DNA from: an uncultured Clostridia bacterium
Lineage (GTDB): Bacteria > Bacillota > Clostridia > TANB77 > CAG-508
DNA: 64,000 nucleotides
Reading direction: 5' to 3'
Assembly: GCA_944392455.1 (NCBI GenBank)
Contig: CALXWP010000001.1
Span: 131,112 to 195,111 of the forward strand
Each line of letters begins with the position of its first letter. Position 1 is the first letter of the stretch. A program made the position numbers and the translations under genes. Below the pieces are notes generated by a model. The model had not been told where the DNA came from. It saw only the letters and a list, made by a program, of their open reading frames with translations, and did no database searches. Positions 25,757 to 33,952 of this stretch are shown here, one piece after another.

Positions 25757-25790
25757 TAAGACCAAAGGGGTACTTATCCCTATGGTCCTA
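25757..25790 (-). terminator. intrinsic terminator of the copper operon
   Basis: On the minus strand GACCATAGGG pairs with CCCTTTGGTC (one T-T mismatch), followed by TTATTAATTT. Its first bases overlap the TAG stop of copA. Confidence 0.75.
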
Positions 25791-27986
25791 TTTTCTTAAT
25801 CTTAAACTATTTAATGTTACTGTTATACTACTTAATGTCATTGCAAGTGATGCAAACATAGGATTCATTGTAATACCAAATGAAGAAAATATTCCTATTG
25901 CTATTGGTATCATACAAATATTATAGAAAAATGCCCAGAATAAATTTTGTTTTATATTTCTTATTGTTCTTTTACTAATATCTATAAGATCGTTTATTCT
26001 ATCTAAATTACCTTTCATAAGAACAACATCACTACTATCTATTGCAATATCTGTACCGTTTCCAACAGCTACTCCTATGTCAGCTGTAACTAAACTTACA
26101 CTATCATTAATTCCATCTCCACACATCATTACTAATCCATCTTTTTTTAGTTCTTGTATTTTTTCTGCTTTTTGTTTTGGAAGTACATTTGCTATTACAT
26201 CTGTTATACCAATTGATTTTGCTATTGATTTTGCTGTGTTCTCATTGTCTCCTGTAAGCATTACTACTTTCTTACCTTGTTCTTTTAGTTTTCTGGTTAC
26301 TTCTTTTACATTTTCCCTAATAGTATCTTTAACACCAATTAGTGCAATTACTTTACTATTTTCTGATACAAATAAAATACTGTTACCATCTTTTTCTAAT
26401 TCTTCTTCATCTTTTAATTTTTCTTCAATATCAATATTTTGTTCTTTCATTAATTTTGTATTTCCAATATAGTACTCATTTTCGTTAAGTTTTGCATAAA
26501 TTCCGTATCCAGAAATATTTTTAAAATCTTTTGCTTCAAGTAATTCTATATTTTTATTTTTAGCATAATCTACTATTCCTCTTGCTATTGGATGTTCTGA
26601 TTTGTTTTCTATACTTGCAACTATTTGTATAATCTCCTCATTTGATAAATTTGAATAATTATATATTTTATTAACACTTAATTTTCCATTTGTAAGTGTT
26701 CCTGTTTTATCAAATACAATAGTTTTAGCTTTATGTGCATTTTCTAAACTTTCACTATTTTTAATAAGTATTCCTTTTCTACTTGCAGTTCCTGAAGATA
26801 CAACAATAGCAAGTGGTGTTGCTAAACCTAAGCTACAAGGACATGCTACTACTAAAACAGTTATAAATGTATTTATAATAAAAGAAATTTCTTTTCCAAG
26901 GATAGCCCAAACAATTGCTGAAATAATAGCAATGATTATAATTGCTGGAACAAAAACCCCACTAATTTTATCAGCTATTTTAGCAATTGGAGCTTTAGTA
27001 TTTGTAGCTTCTACAACCATTCTAACAATTTCAGATACAGTTGATTCTCTTCCTATTTTTTCCGCTTTATATTCAATTGTACCTTCATAATTAATACTTC
27101 CTGCTATTACTTTACTACCAACTTCTTTTTTAGAAGGAACGCTTTCACCTGTTACAAACGATTCATCTATATGTGTTAATCCATTTATAACTTCACCATC
27201 TACTGCAATTTTCTCTCCAGGTCTACATTTAACAATATCTCCTTTATGAATCTCATCAAGTGTAACTTCCTTTTCTTTTCCATCTCTTATTATTGTAGCT
27301 TTATTTGGTGTAATCATCATTAAGTTTTGTATTGCTTCTTTAGTCTTATCTTTATTTCTAGCTTCAACATATCTACCAATATTTATAAAGAATAGAATTA
27401 TAACAGTTGATTCATAATATAAATTTTCTACAAATTCTGTATTTCCTCTAAATATCATATATGTGCCATAAACACTATATATAAAGCTACTAAATACTCC
27501 AAGAGCTACTAATGTATCCATATTAGCAGTTTTATGAATTAAGTTTTTATATCCATTTTTTAATATATCTCTTCCTAAAAACATAGATATTAAACTTAAT
27601 ACTAATTGTGCAATTGTATAATTAATTGGATATGTATGCATATCTAAAAAAGGAATATTTGGAAGTCCTATCATATGTCCCATAGCAATATATAATGTTA
27701 AAATGCTAATTACAGTAAACCCAATTAATTTATATTTTTCTTTACCTTTTTTCTTTTTCTCTTTTTCAAAATTGTCTATTCCTAAACTTTCAAATCCAGC
27801 TTTTCTAACAAACTTTTCTAGATCTTCTAATTTTAATTTTTTATCATCATACTCAATACTAGCATTATTCATAACTAAATTAACACTAGCATTTATTACT
27901 CCATCTTGTTTATTTAAATATTTTTCTAGTCCGCTAGAACAAGCACTACAAGTCATACCATCTATTTTAAGTAAAACTTTTTTCAT
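25788..27986 (-). CDS. copA: copper-exporting P1B-type ATPase CopA
   Basis: A 732-residue ATP-driven Cu(I) exporter of the plasma membrane. There is one N-terminal metal-binding domain with GMTCSACSSG at 10-19, eight membrane helices, the actuator TGE loop (TGESVPSKKEV near 279), the transmembrane CPC in VVACPCSLGLATP near 380, the phosphorylation site DKTGTLTNG near 424, the HP motif in SEHPIARG near 462, and the hinge MCGDGINDSVSL near 620. This fits CopA fully, with one rather than two metal-binding domains. It follows copZ by about 40 bases in the CsoR-controlled operon. Confidence 0.97.
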   Translation of the reverse strand: MKKVLLKIDGMTCSACSSGLEKYLNKQDGVINASVNLVMNNASIEYDDKKLKLEDLEKFVRKAGFESLGIDNFEKEKKKKGKEKYKLIGFTVISILTLYIAMGHMIGLPNIPFLDMHTYPINYTIAQLVLSLISMFLGRDILKNGYKNLIHKTANMDTLVALGVFSSFIYSVYGTYMIFRGNTEFVENLYYESTVIILFFINIGRYVEARNKDKTKEAIQNLMMITPNKATIIRDGKEKEVTLDEIHKGDIVKCRPGEKIAVDGEVINGLTHIDESFVTGESVPSKKEVGSKVIAGSINYEGTIEYKAEKIGRESTVSEIVRMVVEATNTKAPIAKIADKISGVFVPAIIIIAIISAIVWAILGKEISFIINTFITVLVVACPCSLGLATPLAIVVSSGTASRKGILIKNSESLENAHKAKTIVFDKTGTLTNGKLSVNKIYNYSNLSNEEIIQIVASIENKSEHPIARGIVDYAKNKNIELLEAKDFKNISGYGIYAKLNENEYYIGNTKLMKEQNIDIEEKLKDEEELEKDGNSILFVSENSKVIALIGVKDTIRENVKEVTRKLKEQGKKVVMLTGDNENTAKSIAKSIGITDVIANVLPKQKAEKIQELKKDGLVMMCGDGINDSVSLVTADIGVAVGNGTDIAIDSSDVVLMKGNLDRINDLIDISKRTIRNIKQNLFWAFFYNICMIPIAIGIFSSFGITMNPMFASLAMTLSSITVTLNSLRLRK

Positions 27987-28027
27987 TAATATAATAATTC
28001 CTTTCTAAAAAAATTTAATTATATTTT

Positions 28028-28240
28028 TTATTTTTCTTCTGCTTCAAAACCTGCATCTTCTACAGCTTCTTTTAATTCATTTACACTAATTTGTGATTCA
28101 TCATATTTAACAATTGCTTCTTTATCTTCTAAACTAACTTTAGCATCTTCTACTCCATCTTGATTATTTAATACTTTTTGTAGTCTTGTACTACATCCTT
28201 CACAATGCATTCCTGTTATATTTAACTTAATTTCTTTCAT
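28028..28240 (-). CDS. copZ: copper chaperone CopZ
   Basis: A 70-residue ferredoxin-like heavy-metal-associated domain with the Cu(I) site GMHCEGCSTR at 10-19. It is expected to carry Cu(I) to the metal-binding domain of CopA and perhaps to CsoR. The length and the position between csoR and copA are typical. An AGGAGG-type site precedes the start. Confidence 0.95.
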   Translation of the reverse strand: MKEIKLNITGMHCEGCSTRLQKVLNNQDGVEDAKVSLEDKEAIVKYDESQISVNELKEAVEDAGFEAEEK

Positions 28241-28297
28241 AATATAATCCTCCTAAATTTTTATTTTATATTTATTTTAAATTCATATATTTTTTTA

Positions 28298-28588
28298 TTA
28301 TCTAAGTTTTTTAAATAAATCCATTATTTCTTTTGAAACTTCTTCTGTATTTCCTTTTTCTATTTTAGTCTTTATGCAACTATTTAAATGCTTCTCAAGT
28401 ATAATGTTTTCCAAGCTTTCTAATGCTTTATTTATTGCAAGCATTTGAGTAATTATATCCGAGCAATATCTATCGTCTAATATCATTTGCTTAATTCCTC
28501 TTACTTGCCCTTCAATAATATTTAGTCTTTTTATTAATTTTTCTTTCTCTTCTTCTGGTCTCTCTGTAAGTTTTTTTCTTTCTTCCAA
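28298..28588 (-). CDS. csoR: copper-sensing repressor CsoR
   Basis: An all-helical repressor of about 96 residues. The Cu(I) ligands are present with CsoR spacing: Cys in DRYCSDII, then His and Cys in EKHLNSC, 25 and 29 residues later. The N-terminal RLNIIEGQVRGIKQMI is the family signature. When Cu(I) binds it leaves the DNA and the csoR-copZ-copA operon is expressed. I place the start at the TTG (28586-28588) because AGAGGTG lies six bases upstream; reading the GTG inside that motif as the start would leave no binding site. Confidence 0.93.
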   Translation of the reverse strand: MEERKKLTERPEEEKEKLIKRLNIIEGQVRGIKQMILDDRYCSDIITQMLAINKALESLENIILEKHLNSCIKTKIEKGNTEEVSKEIMDLFKKLR

Positions 28589-28656
28589 CTTTATCACCTC
28601 TTTTTATTAAAAATAAGTTATGAAAAAATATATATGAATATGTTTGTTCTTAAAAG

Positions 28657-28685
28657 ATTATATACCCCTATAGGGTATATGTCAA
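28657..28685 (-). promoter_or_regulatory. csoR-copZ-copA promoter with CsoR box filling the spacer
   Basis: Minus-strand TTGACA (28680-28685) and TATAAT (28657-28662) are perfect consensus boxes. The 17-base spacer between them is TATACCCTATAGGGGTA, a near-palindromic C/G-rich CsoR operator. Bound CsoR would occupy the face between the two boxes. This is a single tightly overlapping copper-controlled switch. Confidence 0.93.
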
Positions 28686-28696
28686 TATATAATAAA

Positions 28697-28742
28697 TAAA
28701 AAATAAGATAAAAAAATTAACAAATTTTCTATCTTATTTTTA
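28697..28742 (-). terminator. intrinsic terminator after the NAD(P)HX dehydratase gene
   Basis: AAAATAAGATA and TATCTTATTTT pair around an AT-rich centre and run into TTATTTATT on the minus strand, 15 bases after the stop codon. Confidence 0.65.
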
Positions 28743-28756
28743 TCTTTCATTTATTT

Positions 28757-29656
28757 TTAATTATATTCTCTTATCATTTTAATAGCTTCTGGTATACATT
28801 TTACAGTATCTCCTGCTACCATGCTAATATCAGTATATTTTGACTCTGCAATTTCTCCTGCCATTCCATTTAAATATGCTCCTGTAGCAACTGTTAAAAT
28901 ACCTGGAGTATTATATCCTAAAAGTCCCACAAGAATACCTGAAAGCACATCTCCGCTTCCTGCAGTAGCCATTCCAGGACATCCTCTTTTTACTAAATAA
29001 GCGGTATTTCCATCTGTAACTATTGTTGTTGGTCCTTTTAATAATAAAATAACATTGTATTTTTTAGCAAACTTAATTGCTATATTAATACTATCTTTTT
29101 TTATTGCTTCAATATCTATTTTACTCAATCTCTCAAATTCTTTTAGATGTGGTGTTAATATAATTTTACATTTTGTATTGTTTAATATTTCTAAATTTAT
29201 ATTAGATAAAGTATTTAATCCATCAGCATCTATAACAATTGGAATATTATAATTTAATAAAATATATTCTAATATTTTTTCATACTCTTTACTTCTATTC
29301 CATCCCATTCCAATAGCTAATGCTTTTATCTTATTTAAAGAATCTGCTATTTGTTTTTCATTAAACTTCATTCTAGAATCTTCATCGTCAATTGTAAATA
29401 TAGTTTGTTCTAATAAATATGGCGTAATAGATGTAGCAATAGTTTTAGGTATAATTAATCTAACAACACCTGCTCCGCTTCTTAAGGCACAGCTACTCAT
29501 GTTTGCAAGTTTAACAGCACCAGAATATTCTATTGATCCTCCCATTATTCCTACATATCCATAATCACCTTTATTAGTATCACTATCTCTATAATTAAAT
29601 TTATCTTTTATATCAGTTAATTCTATTTCATAAACATTATCGTATATTTTCTTCAT
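28757..29656 (-). CDS. nnrD: ADP-dependent (S)-NAD(P)H-hydrate dehydratase
   Basis: A 299-residue repair enzyme of the ribokinase-like fold that dehydrates damaged S-NADHX and S-NADPHX using ADP. Key blocks are GDYGYVGIMGGSIEYSGA near 31-48, NIPIVIDADGLNTL near 137, ILTPHLKEFERL near 165 and AGSGDVLSGILVGLLGY near 232, where the catalytic aspartate lies. It is a stand-alone NnrD; the epimerase half often fused to it (NnrE) is not in the window. It follows a truncated MBL-fold remnant after the GGDEF-EAL gene. Confidence 0.93.
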   Translation of the reverse strand: MKKIYDNVYEIELTDIKDKFNYRDSDTNKGDYGYVGIMGGSIEYSGAVKLANMSSCALRSGAGVVRLIIPKTIATSITPYLLEQTIFTIDDEDSRMKFNEKQIADSLNKIKALAIGMGWNRSKEYEKILEYILLNYNIPIVIDADGLNTLSNINLEILNNTKCKIILTPHLKEFERLSKIDIEAIKKDSINIAIKFAKKYNVILLLKGPTTIVTDGNTAYLVKRGCPGMATAGSGDVLSGILVGLLGYNTPGILTVATGAYLNGMAGEIAESKYTDISMVAGDTVKCIPEAIKMIREYN

Positions 29657-29679
29657 ACCAAAACACTTCTTTACTTATT

Positions 29680-29754
29680 TTAAATCTCTAATATACTTGT
29701 ATTACATCTTGTAGTAGACCCCATTGTTCCAGTCCCTATAAATGTTACTTTCAT
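29680..29754 (-). pseudogene. 5' remnant of an MBL-fold metallohydrolase gene
   Basis: A 24-codon frame begins at an ATG (29752-29754) that overlaps the TGA of the GGDEF-EAL gene as ATGA. It has GGAGTAAAG as binding site and ends at TAA. The peptide begins MKVTFIGTGTMGSTTRCNTS, which is the start of metallo-beta-lactamase-fold hydrolases (usually G-T-G-x-x-x-G-x-x-R-x-x-S/T). The histidine motifs and all the rest are missing, and the dehydratase gene follows almost at once. I read this as the stub of a gene deleted after 24 codons. Confidence 0.7.
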
Positions 29755-31256
29755 TCTTTACTCCTTGTTTTTAAATATTCTTCAAATTCATGTAATGGCA
29801 AGGGTTTTGAGTAGTAATAACCTTGTATTACATCACAATCTTTTTTTAATAGATAATCTCTTTGTTCTTTTGTTTCTACACCTTCAGCAATAGTCATTAA
29901 CCCTAATTCTTTTGCTATTTTTATTATATAGTCAATCATATTTTTCTTTTTTTGTCCTATTCTATCTACAAACGATTTATCTATTTTTATAATGTCAATT
30001 GGCATATCTTGTATCATACTAAGAGATGAGTAACCAGTTCCAAAATCATCTATTGAAACTAAAAAGCCTAATTTTTTTATTCTATTCATTATTTCTATAA
30101 TATCAATACCTTCTTCAAAAGCCGCACTTTCTGTTATTTCTAAGTCAATCTTATTAGGATTAATACCATATTTTGCAACTATCATATAATATTTCTCTAA
30201 AAAATGTTCATCCATAAAATGGTCTCTAGAAACATTTATAGATATAATAGGTTCTAAGCCTAATTCTTCCTTCCACAATCTCATATTTTTACAAACTTCT
30301 TCAAATATATATGTATCTAATTTTAATATAAATTTATTTTTTTCAAATAAAGGAATAAATTTTTCTGGAGATATAATTTTTCCCTTATGTTCCCATCTTG
30401 CTAAAGCTTCTGCCCCATACATTTTTTCATTATCAGTAAATATTTTAGGTTGGAAATATACTTTAAATTCTTTTGCCATTAAAGCATTGTACATTTTAGC
30501 TTCAATTCTTTCCTCTTCTTCAACTACTTTCTCTAGTTCTTCATCATATATATAGTATCTTTCGTAAACATTTCCTTTTGAAGCAGAATGAGCTATTATT
30601 GCTTTATCAATTACTTCAGAAATGTTGCTATCAGAATCTTTAATTTTATATATTCCCATATTTACAGTTAAATTATATGTAACATTATTAATTTTTAAAT
30701 TTTCTATTTTATTAATTATTTTGCTTATTATTGTATATATATTATCTTCATAATCAAAAAGTATAGCAAAATAATCATTAGAATATCTGGCAATCAAACT
30801 TGTTTTTCCAAATATTTCTTCTAATTTATTACCAATATTTATTAAAATTTTATCACCCATTGCATATCCATATGCTTTGTTAATCATTTTAAATTTATTG
30901 ATATCTAATATAATCATGTATTTATATTTCTTAGGTTCTTTATTTAATCTTTCCTGGCCATTTTTTCTAAAATAATATATGTTTCCCTTTTGTGTTACAG
31001 GATCTATGTATGCATACTCATATAATTTTCTTTGCCTTCTTATATCTGAAATAGCTATGTATATGAATACCCCTAAAATAAATAGTATTACACCAACTGA
31101 TAAGAAAAAGGTAGTAAGTAACATTCCCATTACATTTGATGTTTGATTTCCTAATCCATTTAATATATATGACATATATATTACTACAAAAGCTATCATC
31201 CAAGCTAAAATAACTAAAATTTTGATGATTTGTTTTCTATATTCTCTTATTTTCAT
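29751..31256 (-). CDS. membrane GGDEF-EAL protein, probable c-di-GMP phosphodiesterase
   Basis: A 501-residue protein: two helices (about 10-30 and 42-68), a GGDEF domain (about 85-240) and an EAL domain (about 250-495). The diguanylate cyclase signature has become SNDYF (in ARYSNDYFAILF), so synthesis is not expected. The EAL side keeps its catalytic set: EALAR near 273, ISINVSRDH, DLEITES, SIDDFGTGYSS, IIKIDKSFV and TIAEGVET. It should therefore degrade c-di-GMP, with the dead GGDEF as a possible GTP-binding regulatory domain. This is the only c-di-GMP gene in the window; surface adhesins 16 kb away are a plausible but unproven output. Confidence 0.93.
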   Translation of the reverse strand: MKIREYRKQIIKILVILAWMIAFVVIYMSYILNGLGNQTSNVMGMLLTTFFLSVGVILFILGVFIYIAISDIRRQRKLYEYAYIDPVTQKGNIYYFRKNGQERLNKEPKKYKYMIILDINKFKMINKAYGYAMGDKILINIGNKLEEIFGKTSLIARYSNDYFAILFDYEDNIYTIISKIINKIENLKINNVTYNLTVNMGIYKIKDSDSNISEVIDKAIIAHSASKGNVYERYYIYDEELEKVVEEEERIEAKMYNALMAKEFKVYFQPKIFTDNEKMYGAEALARWEHKGKIISPEKFIPLFEKNKFILKLDTYIFEEVCKNMRLWKEELGLEPIISINVSRDHFMDEHFLEKYYMIVAKYGINPNKIDLEITESAAFEEGIDIIEIMNRIKKLGFLVSIDDFGTGYSSLSMIQDMPIDIIKIDKSFVDRIGQKKKNMIDYIIKIAKELGLMTIAEGVETKEQRDYLLKKDCDVIQGYYYSKPLPLHEFEEYLKTRSKE

Positions 31257-31302
31257 TTTATCTCCTTAGTTTCTCTTTTTTTTATTATTATGTAAATATT
31301 TT

Positions 31303-32162
31303 CTATTTAATATTTAAAACTTTATCTATCATTTTTTCCATATCTTCTGTTCCTTGTTCGTAAAGCTTCTTTAATTTTTCTTTATCTTTTTCAAGTCTTG
31401 ATACTGTTACTGGTTTATCAGGTTCTATTACTATGATTTTTCCTTCTTTTTCTAATTGATTTATTTCTTCTTTTATTTTATTATATCTTTCTGGCATTGT
31501 ACATAATTTTTCTACAAGTTTTGGATATTTTCCATATACATGCTTATATACCATTTTCATTTTGTTTGATATTTCTGGCTTTCTATAGTTTCTATCTCTT
31601 GTAAGGACTACCACAATATTTTTATAATTATTTTTTAACGCATAATCTACTGGTATAGGCATTGTAACTGCTCCATCTAAATAATGATTATTTCCTATCT
31701 TAACCATTTTTGAACATAATGGCATACTAGAAGATGCTTGTACAACTTTAAATATTTCTTTTATGTCTCCTTTACAATCACTTTTTCAACATATTCTGTT
31801 TTTCCTTCTTCACAATTCGTTACTACAGATATGAATTTTTGATCGGAATTTTTAAATGTTTCAAAATCAAAAGGATATTTATCCATAGATATATCATTAA
31901 ATAAGTAATTATATCCAATTAATCCTCTTTCTTTTCTCAGAGCTTTTAAACCTATATATCTAGAATTATCACAGTTTTCTATATTAATCTTAGCTGTTCT
32001 TTTAGGCTGTTTAGATACATAGTTCATTCCTGTTAAAGCACCTGCTGAGACTCCCATAACACAATTTGCTTCTACTTTATATTTCATTAAAACATCTAAT
32101 ACTCCAGATGTGTATAAGCTTCTTAAAGCTCCTCCTTCTAATATTAATGTTATGTCTTGCAT
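31303..32162 (-). pseudogene. patatin-like phospholipase, single frameshift
   Basis: Two adjacent frames join into one patatin-like acyl hydrolase of about 285 residues. The first part (to 31761) has the oxyanion loop LILEGGALRSLYTSGVLD and the nucleophile elbow GVSAGALTG. The second (from about 31775) has ASSSMPLC, YLDGAVTMPIPVDYAL with the catalytic DG, and a helical tail. Between them the run GTTGAAAAAGTG lacks one A: adding it restores the continuous reading EKSDCKGDIKEIFKVVQASS. The gene is thus either a fresh pseudogene, a phase-variable homopolymer off state, or an assembly error. Both catalytic residues are conserved, which fits a recent event. Confidence 0.85.
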
Positions 32163-32218
32163 TTTAATATCACCTTCTACTTATTTTGAATAATAAAAAA
32201 AAGTTTGAATATACTATA

Positions 32219-32274
32219 GTAACTAAATTTTATTTTGTTGACAATTTTCAATAAATATTATATAATTTAGTTAC
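32219..32274 (+). promoter_or_regulatory. consensus plus-strand promoter of the structured RNA, flanked by an 11-bp inverted repeat
   Basis: TTGACA (32238-32243), exactly 17 bases, then TATAAT (32261-32266) on the plus strand. The perfect inverted repeat GTAACTAAATT (32219-32229) and AATTTAGTTAC (32264-32274) brackets the promoter, which suggests control by a DNA-binding protein. There is no plus-strand protein gene downstream. Confidence 0.8.
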
Positions 32275-32343
32275 AGATTAAATACTAGGCGATGTAGCAC
32301 CGACTTTTGGTGTGTTGAATTGGTCAACCAGTTCCATCGCCTA
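32273..32343 (+). ncRNA. candidate structured small RNA, three-way junction, convergent with the DUF3800 gene
   Basis: From the promoter start point a transcript would contain a compact fold. P1 is TAGGCGATG (32286-32294) with CATCGCCTA (32335-32343), 9 bp. P2 is GCACC with GGTGT around a 7-base loop. P3 is GAATTGG with CCAGTTC around a TCAA tetraloop, 7 bp. The 58 bases hold 28 G or C in a surrounding that is about 10-20% G+C. One G-U pair in P2 and one in P3 form only in plus-strand RNA, which supports that strand. It ends six bases before the DUF3800 stop codon. Rfam lists several RNA motifs named for their association with DUF3800 genes; I cannot test which, if any, this is. A mobile-element end is an alternative. 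Confidence 0.65.
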
Positions 32344-32348
32344 CTTAT

Positions 32349-33098
32349 TTATTTTATAAACTCTTTTAATCCTACTCCATCCATTTTTCCATTATGATTT
32401 CTTATTGAAGATTTTATCATATTAATATATGTATCATTGCCATCTTCAAAATATTTAAAAATAGACCCAGCACAAAAATCAGCTATTTGTATTCCTGATG
32501 AATATTCTGAATCGATAAATACTAAGCTTTCTGAAAAGTTCGGAAACCCAATATACTTTGTTCCCATGTTTTTTGCTCTTCTATATGCAATTTGTAATTC
32601 TTTATCCAAGTTACTATTTCTATCATTTTTTCTGCTATCAGTAAATAATATAACTGGTATGCAAGTATCTCTGCCATTTCTATCGGTTATTTCCATACAA
32701 AATCTTTCCATAAGTAAATTTAAAGCAAATGCATATAAATCATTATGGTTATTAATATTATAATTTGATTTATAGCATTTTTCCTTATTCATTGCAATAC
32801 CAACTACTGAATTTTTATATTCGGCAATCAAATTTAGAATTTCCTTTCTGTATCTAACATATGTTTCAAACTCTATTCCTAAGGCCTTATAACTAGAATT
32901 CCATTTAGCTTCAACCTCTTTGTTTAATCCATATTTTAATTTTATTAAATTCAATTTTTGTTGAATATTTAACAACTCATCACCATCAATCATAAAACCA
33001 GATAAAACAAAATATTTGCTTGATTTTTCATTAAATTCATGTGTTTCTGAATTATACCCTCCAGGTTGTCCTGACTCATCAATAAATACTATATACAT
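32349..33098 (-). CDS. DUF3800 family protein (putative RNase H-like nuclease)
   Basis: A 249-residue protein. The start YIVFIDESGQPGG carries the D-E-S-G motif, EVEAKWNSSYK near 62 adds another conserved acidic stretch, and VFIDSEYSSGIQIADFCAGS near 207-226 is the typical C-terminal block. These acidic residues are thought to form a metal-dependent nuclease-like site. DUF3800 genes often travel with small RNAs or in defence and mobile contexts, which makes the convergent RNA notable. The start has a somewhat distant AAAGG. Promoter candidates lie near 33.14 kb. No toxin or antitoxin protein partner is visible. Confidence 0.88.
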   Translation of the reverse strand: MYIVFIDESGQPGGYNSETHEFNEKSSKYFVLSGFMIDGDELLNIQQKLNLIKLKYGLNKEVEAKWNSSYKALGIEFETYVRYRKEILNLIAEYKNSVVGIAMNKEKCYKSNYNINNHNDLYAFALNLLMERFCMEITDRNGRDTCIPVILFTDSRKNDRNSNLDKELQIAYRRAKNMGTKYIGFPNFSESLVFIDSEYSSGIQIADFCAGSIFKYFEDGNDTYINMIKSSIRNHNGKMDGVGLKEFIK

Positions 33099-33140
33099 TT
33101 AATCATCAGCCTTTCATTTAGTATTTTACTTAACAGTTAT

Positions 33141-33182
33141 ATTATACAATATATTTTGTGTGTTTCTAGTTGCATATGCAAC
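33141..33182 (-). promoter_or_regulatory. likely DUF3800 promoter with abutting 14-bp palindrome
   Basis: A minus-strand TATAAT (33141-33146) lies 43 bases before the DUF3800 start. The -35 is poor (CTAGAA). Directly next to it 33169-33182 is the perfect palindrome GTTGCATATGCAAC, placed as for an activator. Nothing else is seen in the 240-base gap to the next gene. Confidence 0.5.
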
Positions 33183-33338
33183 GTCTGTTTTTCTTATAAT
33201 CCATTTTTTTCCTACAAGTAACTAATATATATGTTTTATAATTCAATTTTCAAATTTTCTTTACTGATTAATATATAAATTGTATTATAATTTGATATAA
33301 TCCATTTATTTACTTTAAAAGTCTATAAAAAACTAACT

Positions 33339-33896
33339 TTATATTATGTTTTTTTGAACTCTACATGGATTCCCATATGCTATTACATTTGACGGTATAT
33401 TTTTAGTTACTATGCTTCCAGCTCCAATTGTAACATTATCACCTATTGTTACTCCTGGAAGAATTATAACATTTCCTCCGATCCATACATTATTTCCAAT
33501 TGTTACTTCTTTAGCATATTCTAATCCTTTATTTCTTTCTTCAACATTTACTGGATGATATGCAGTATAAATATTACAATTAGGTGCAATAAATACATTA
33601 TCTCCTATTTTTACTTTTGCTGCATCTAATATTACTAAATTATGATTTGAATAAAAGTTTTTTCCAAGTTCAATATTATATCCATAATCACACCAAAAAT
33701 ATGGTTCTATTCTTGTACCTTCTCCAAGTTTTCCAATAATTTTTTGTAAAAGTTTATTTCTTTTTTCAAGATCAGATGGTTTAGTATTATTATATTCAAA
33801 ACATAAATCTTTTGTATTTACCATTTCTTTTAATAATTCTTCATCATAATTTGGATTATATATTAATCCTTTATCTCTTTTTTCTTTTTCAGTCAT
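33339..33896 (-). CDS. sugar O-acetyltransferase (maltose/galactoside acetyltransferase family)
   Basis: A 185-residue left-handed beta-helix acetyltransferase. An N-terminal helical segment (about 1-55, with GLIYNPNYDEELLKE) is followed by hexapeptide repeats: IEPYFWCDYGYNIELGKNFYSN in pattern, then FIAPNCNIYTAYHPVN with the catalytic histidine, NVWIGGNVIILPGVTIGDNVTIGAGS in pattern, and the C-terminal NPCRV. It acetylates a hydroxyl of sugars, with acetyl-CoA as donor. The exact sugar cannot be told. It has no operon partners. Confidence 0.93.
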   Translation of the reverse strand: MTEKEKRDKGLIYNPNYDEELLKEMVNTKDLCFEYNNTKPSDLEKRNKLLQKIIGKLGEGTRIEPYFWCDYGYNIELGKNFYSNHNLVILDAAKVKIGDNVFIAPNCNIYTAYHPVNVEERNKGLEYAKEVTIGNNVWIGGNVIILPGVTIGDNVTIGAGSIVTKNIPSNVIAYGNPCRVQKNII

Positions 33897-33952
33897 TTTA
33901 TCTCCTTAATTTAAACTAATATAAATTTTACTTATCGTTTTTATTCTTTATT

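Noticed and set aside
31770-31790. Programmed -1 frameshift in the patatin gene
   Set aside because: The A5 run lacks the X-XXY-YYZ heptamer and no downstream stem was seen; a deletion or phase variation explains it better.
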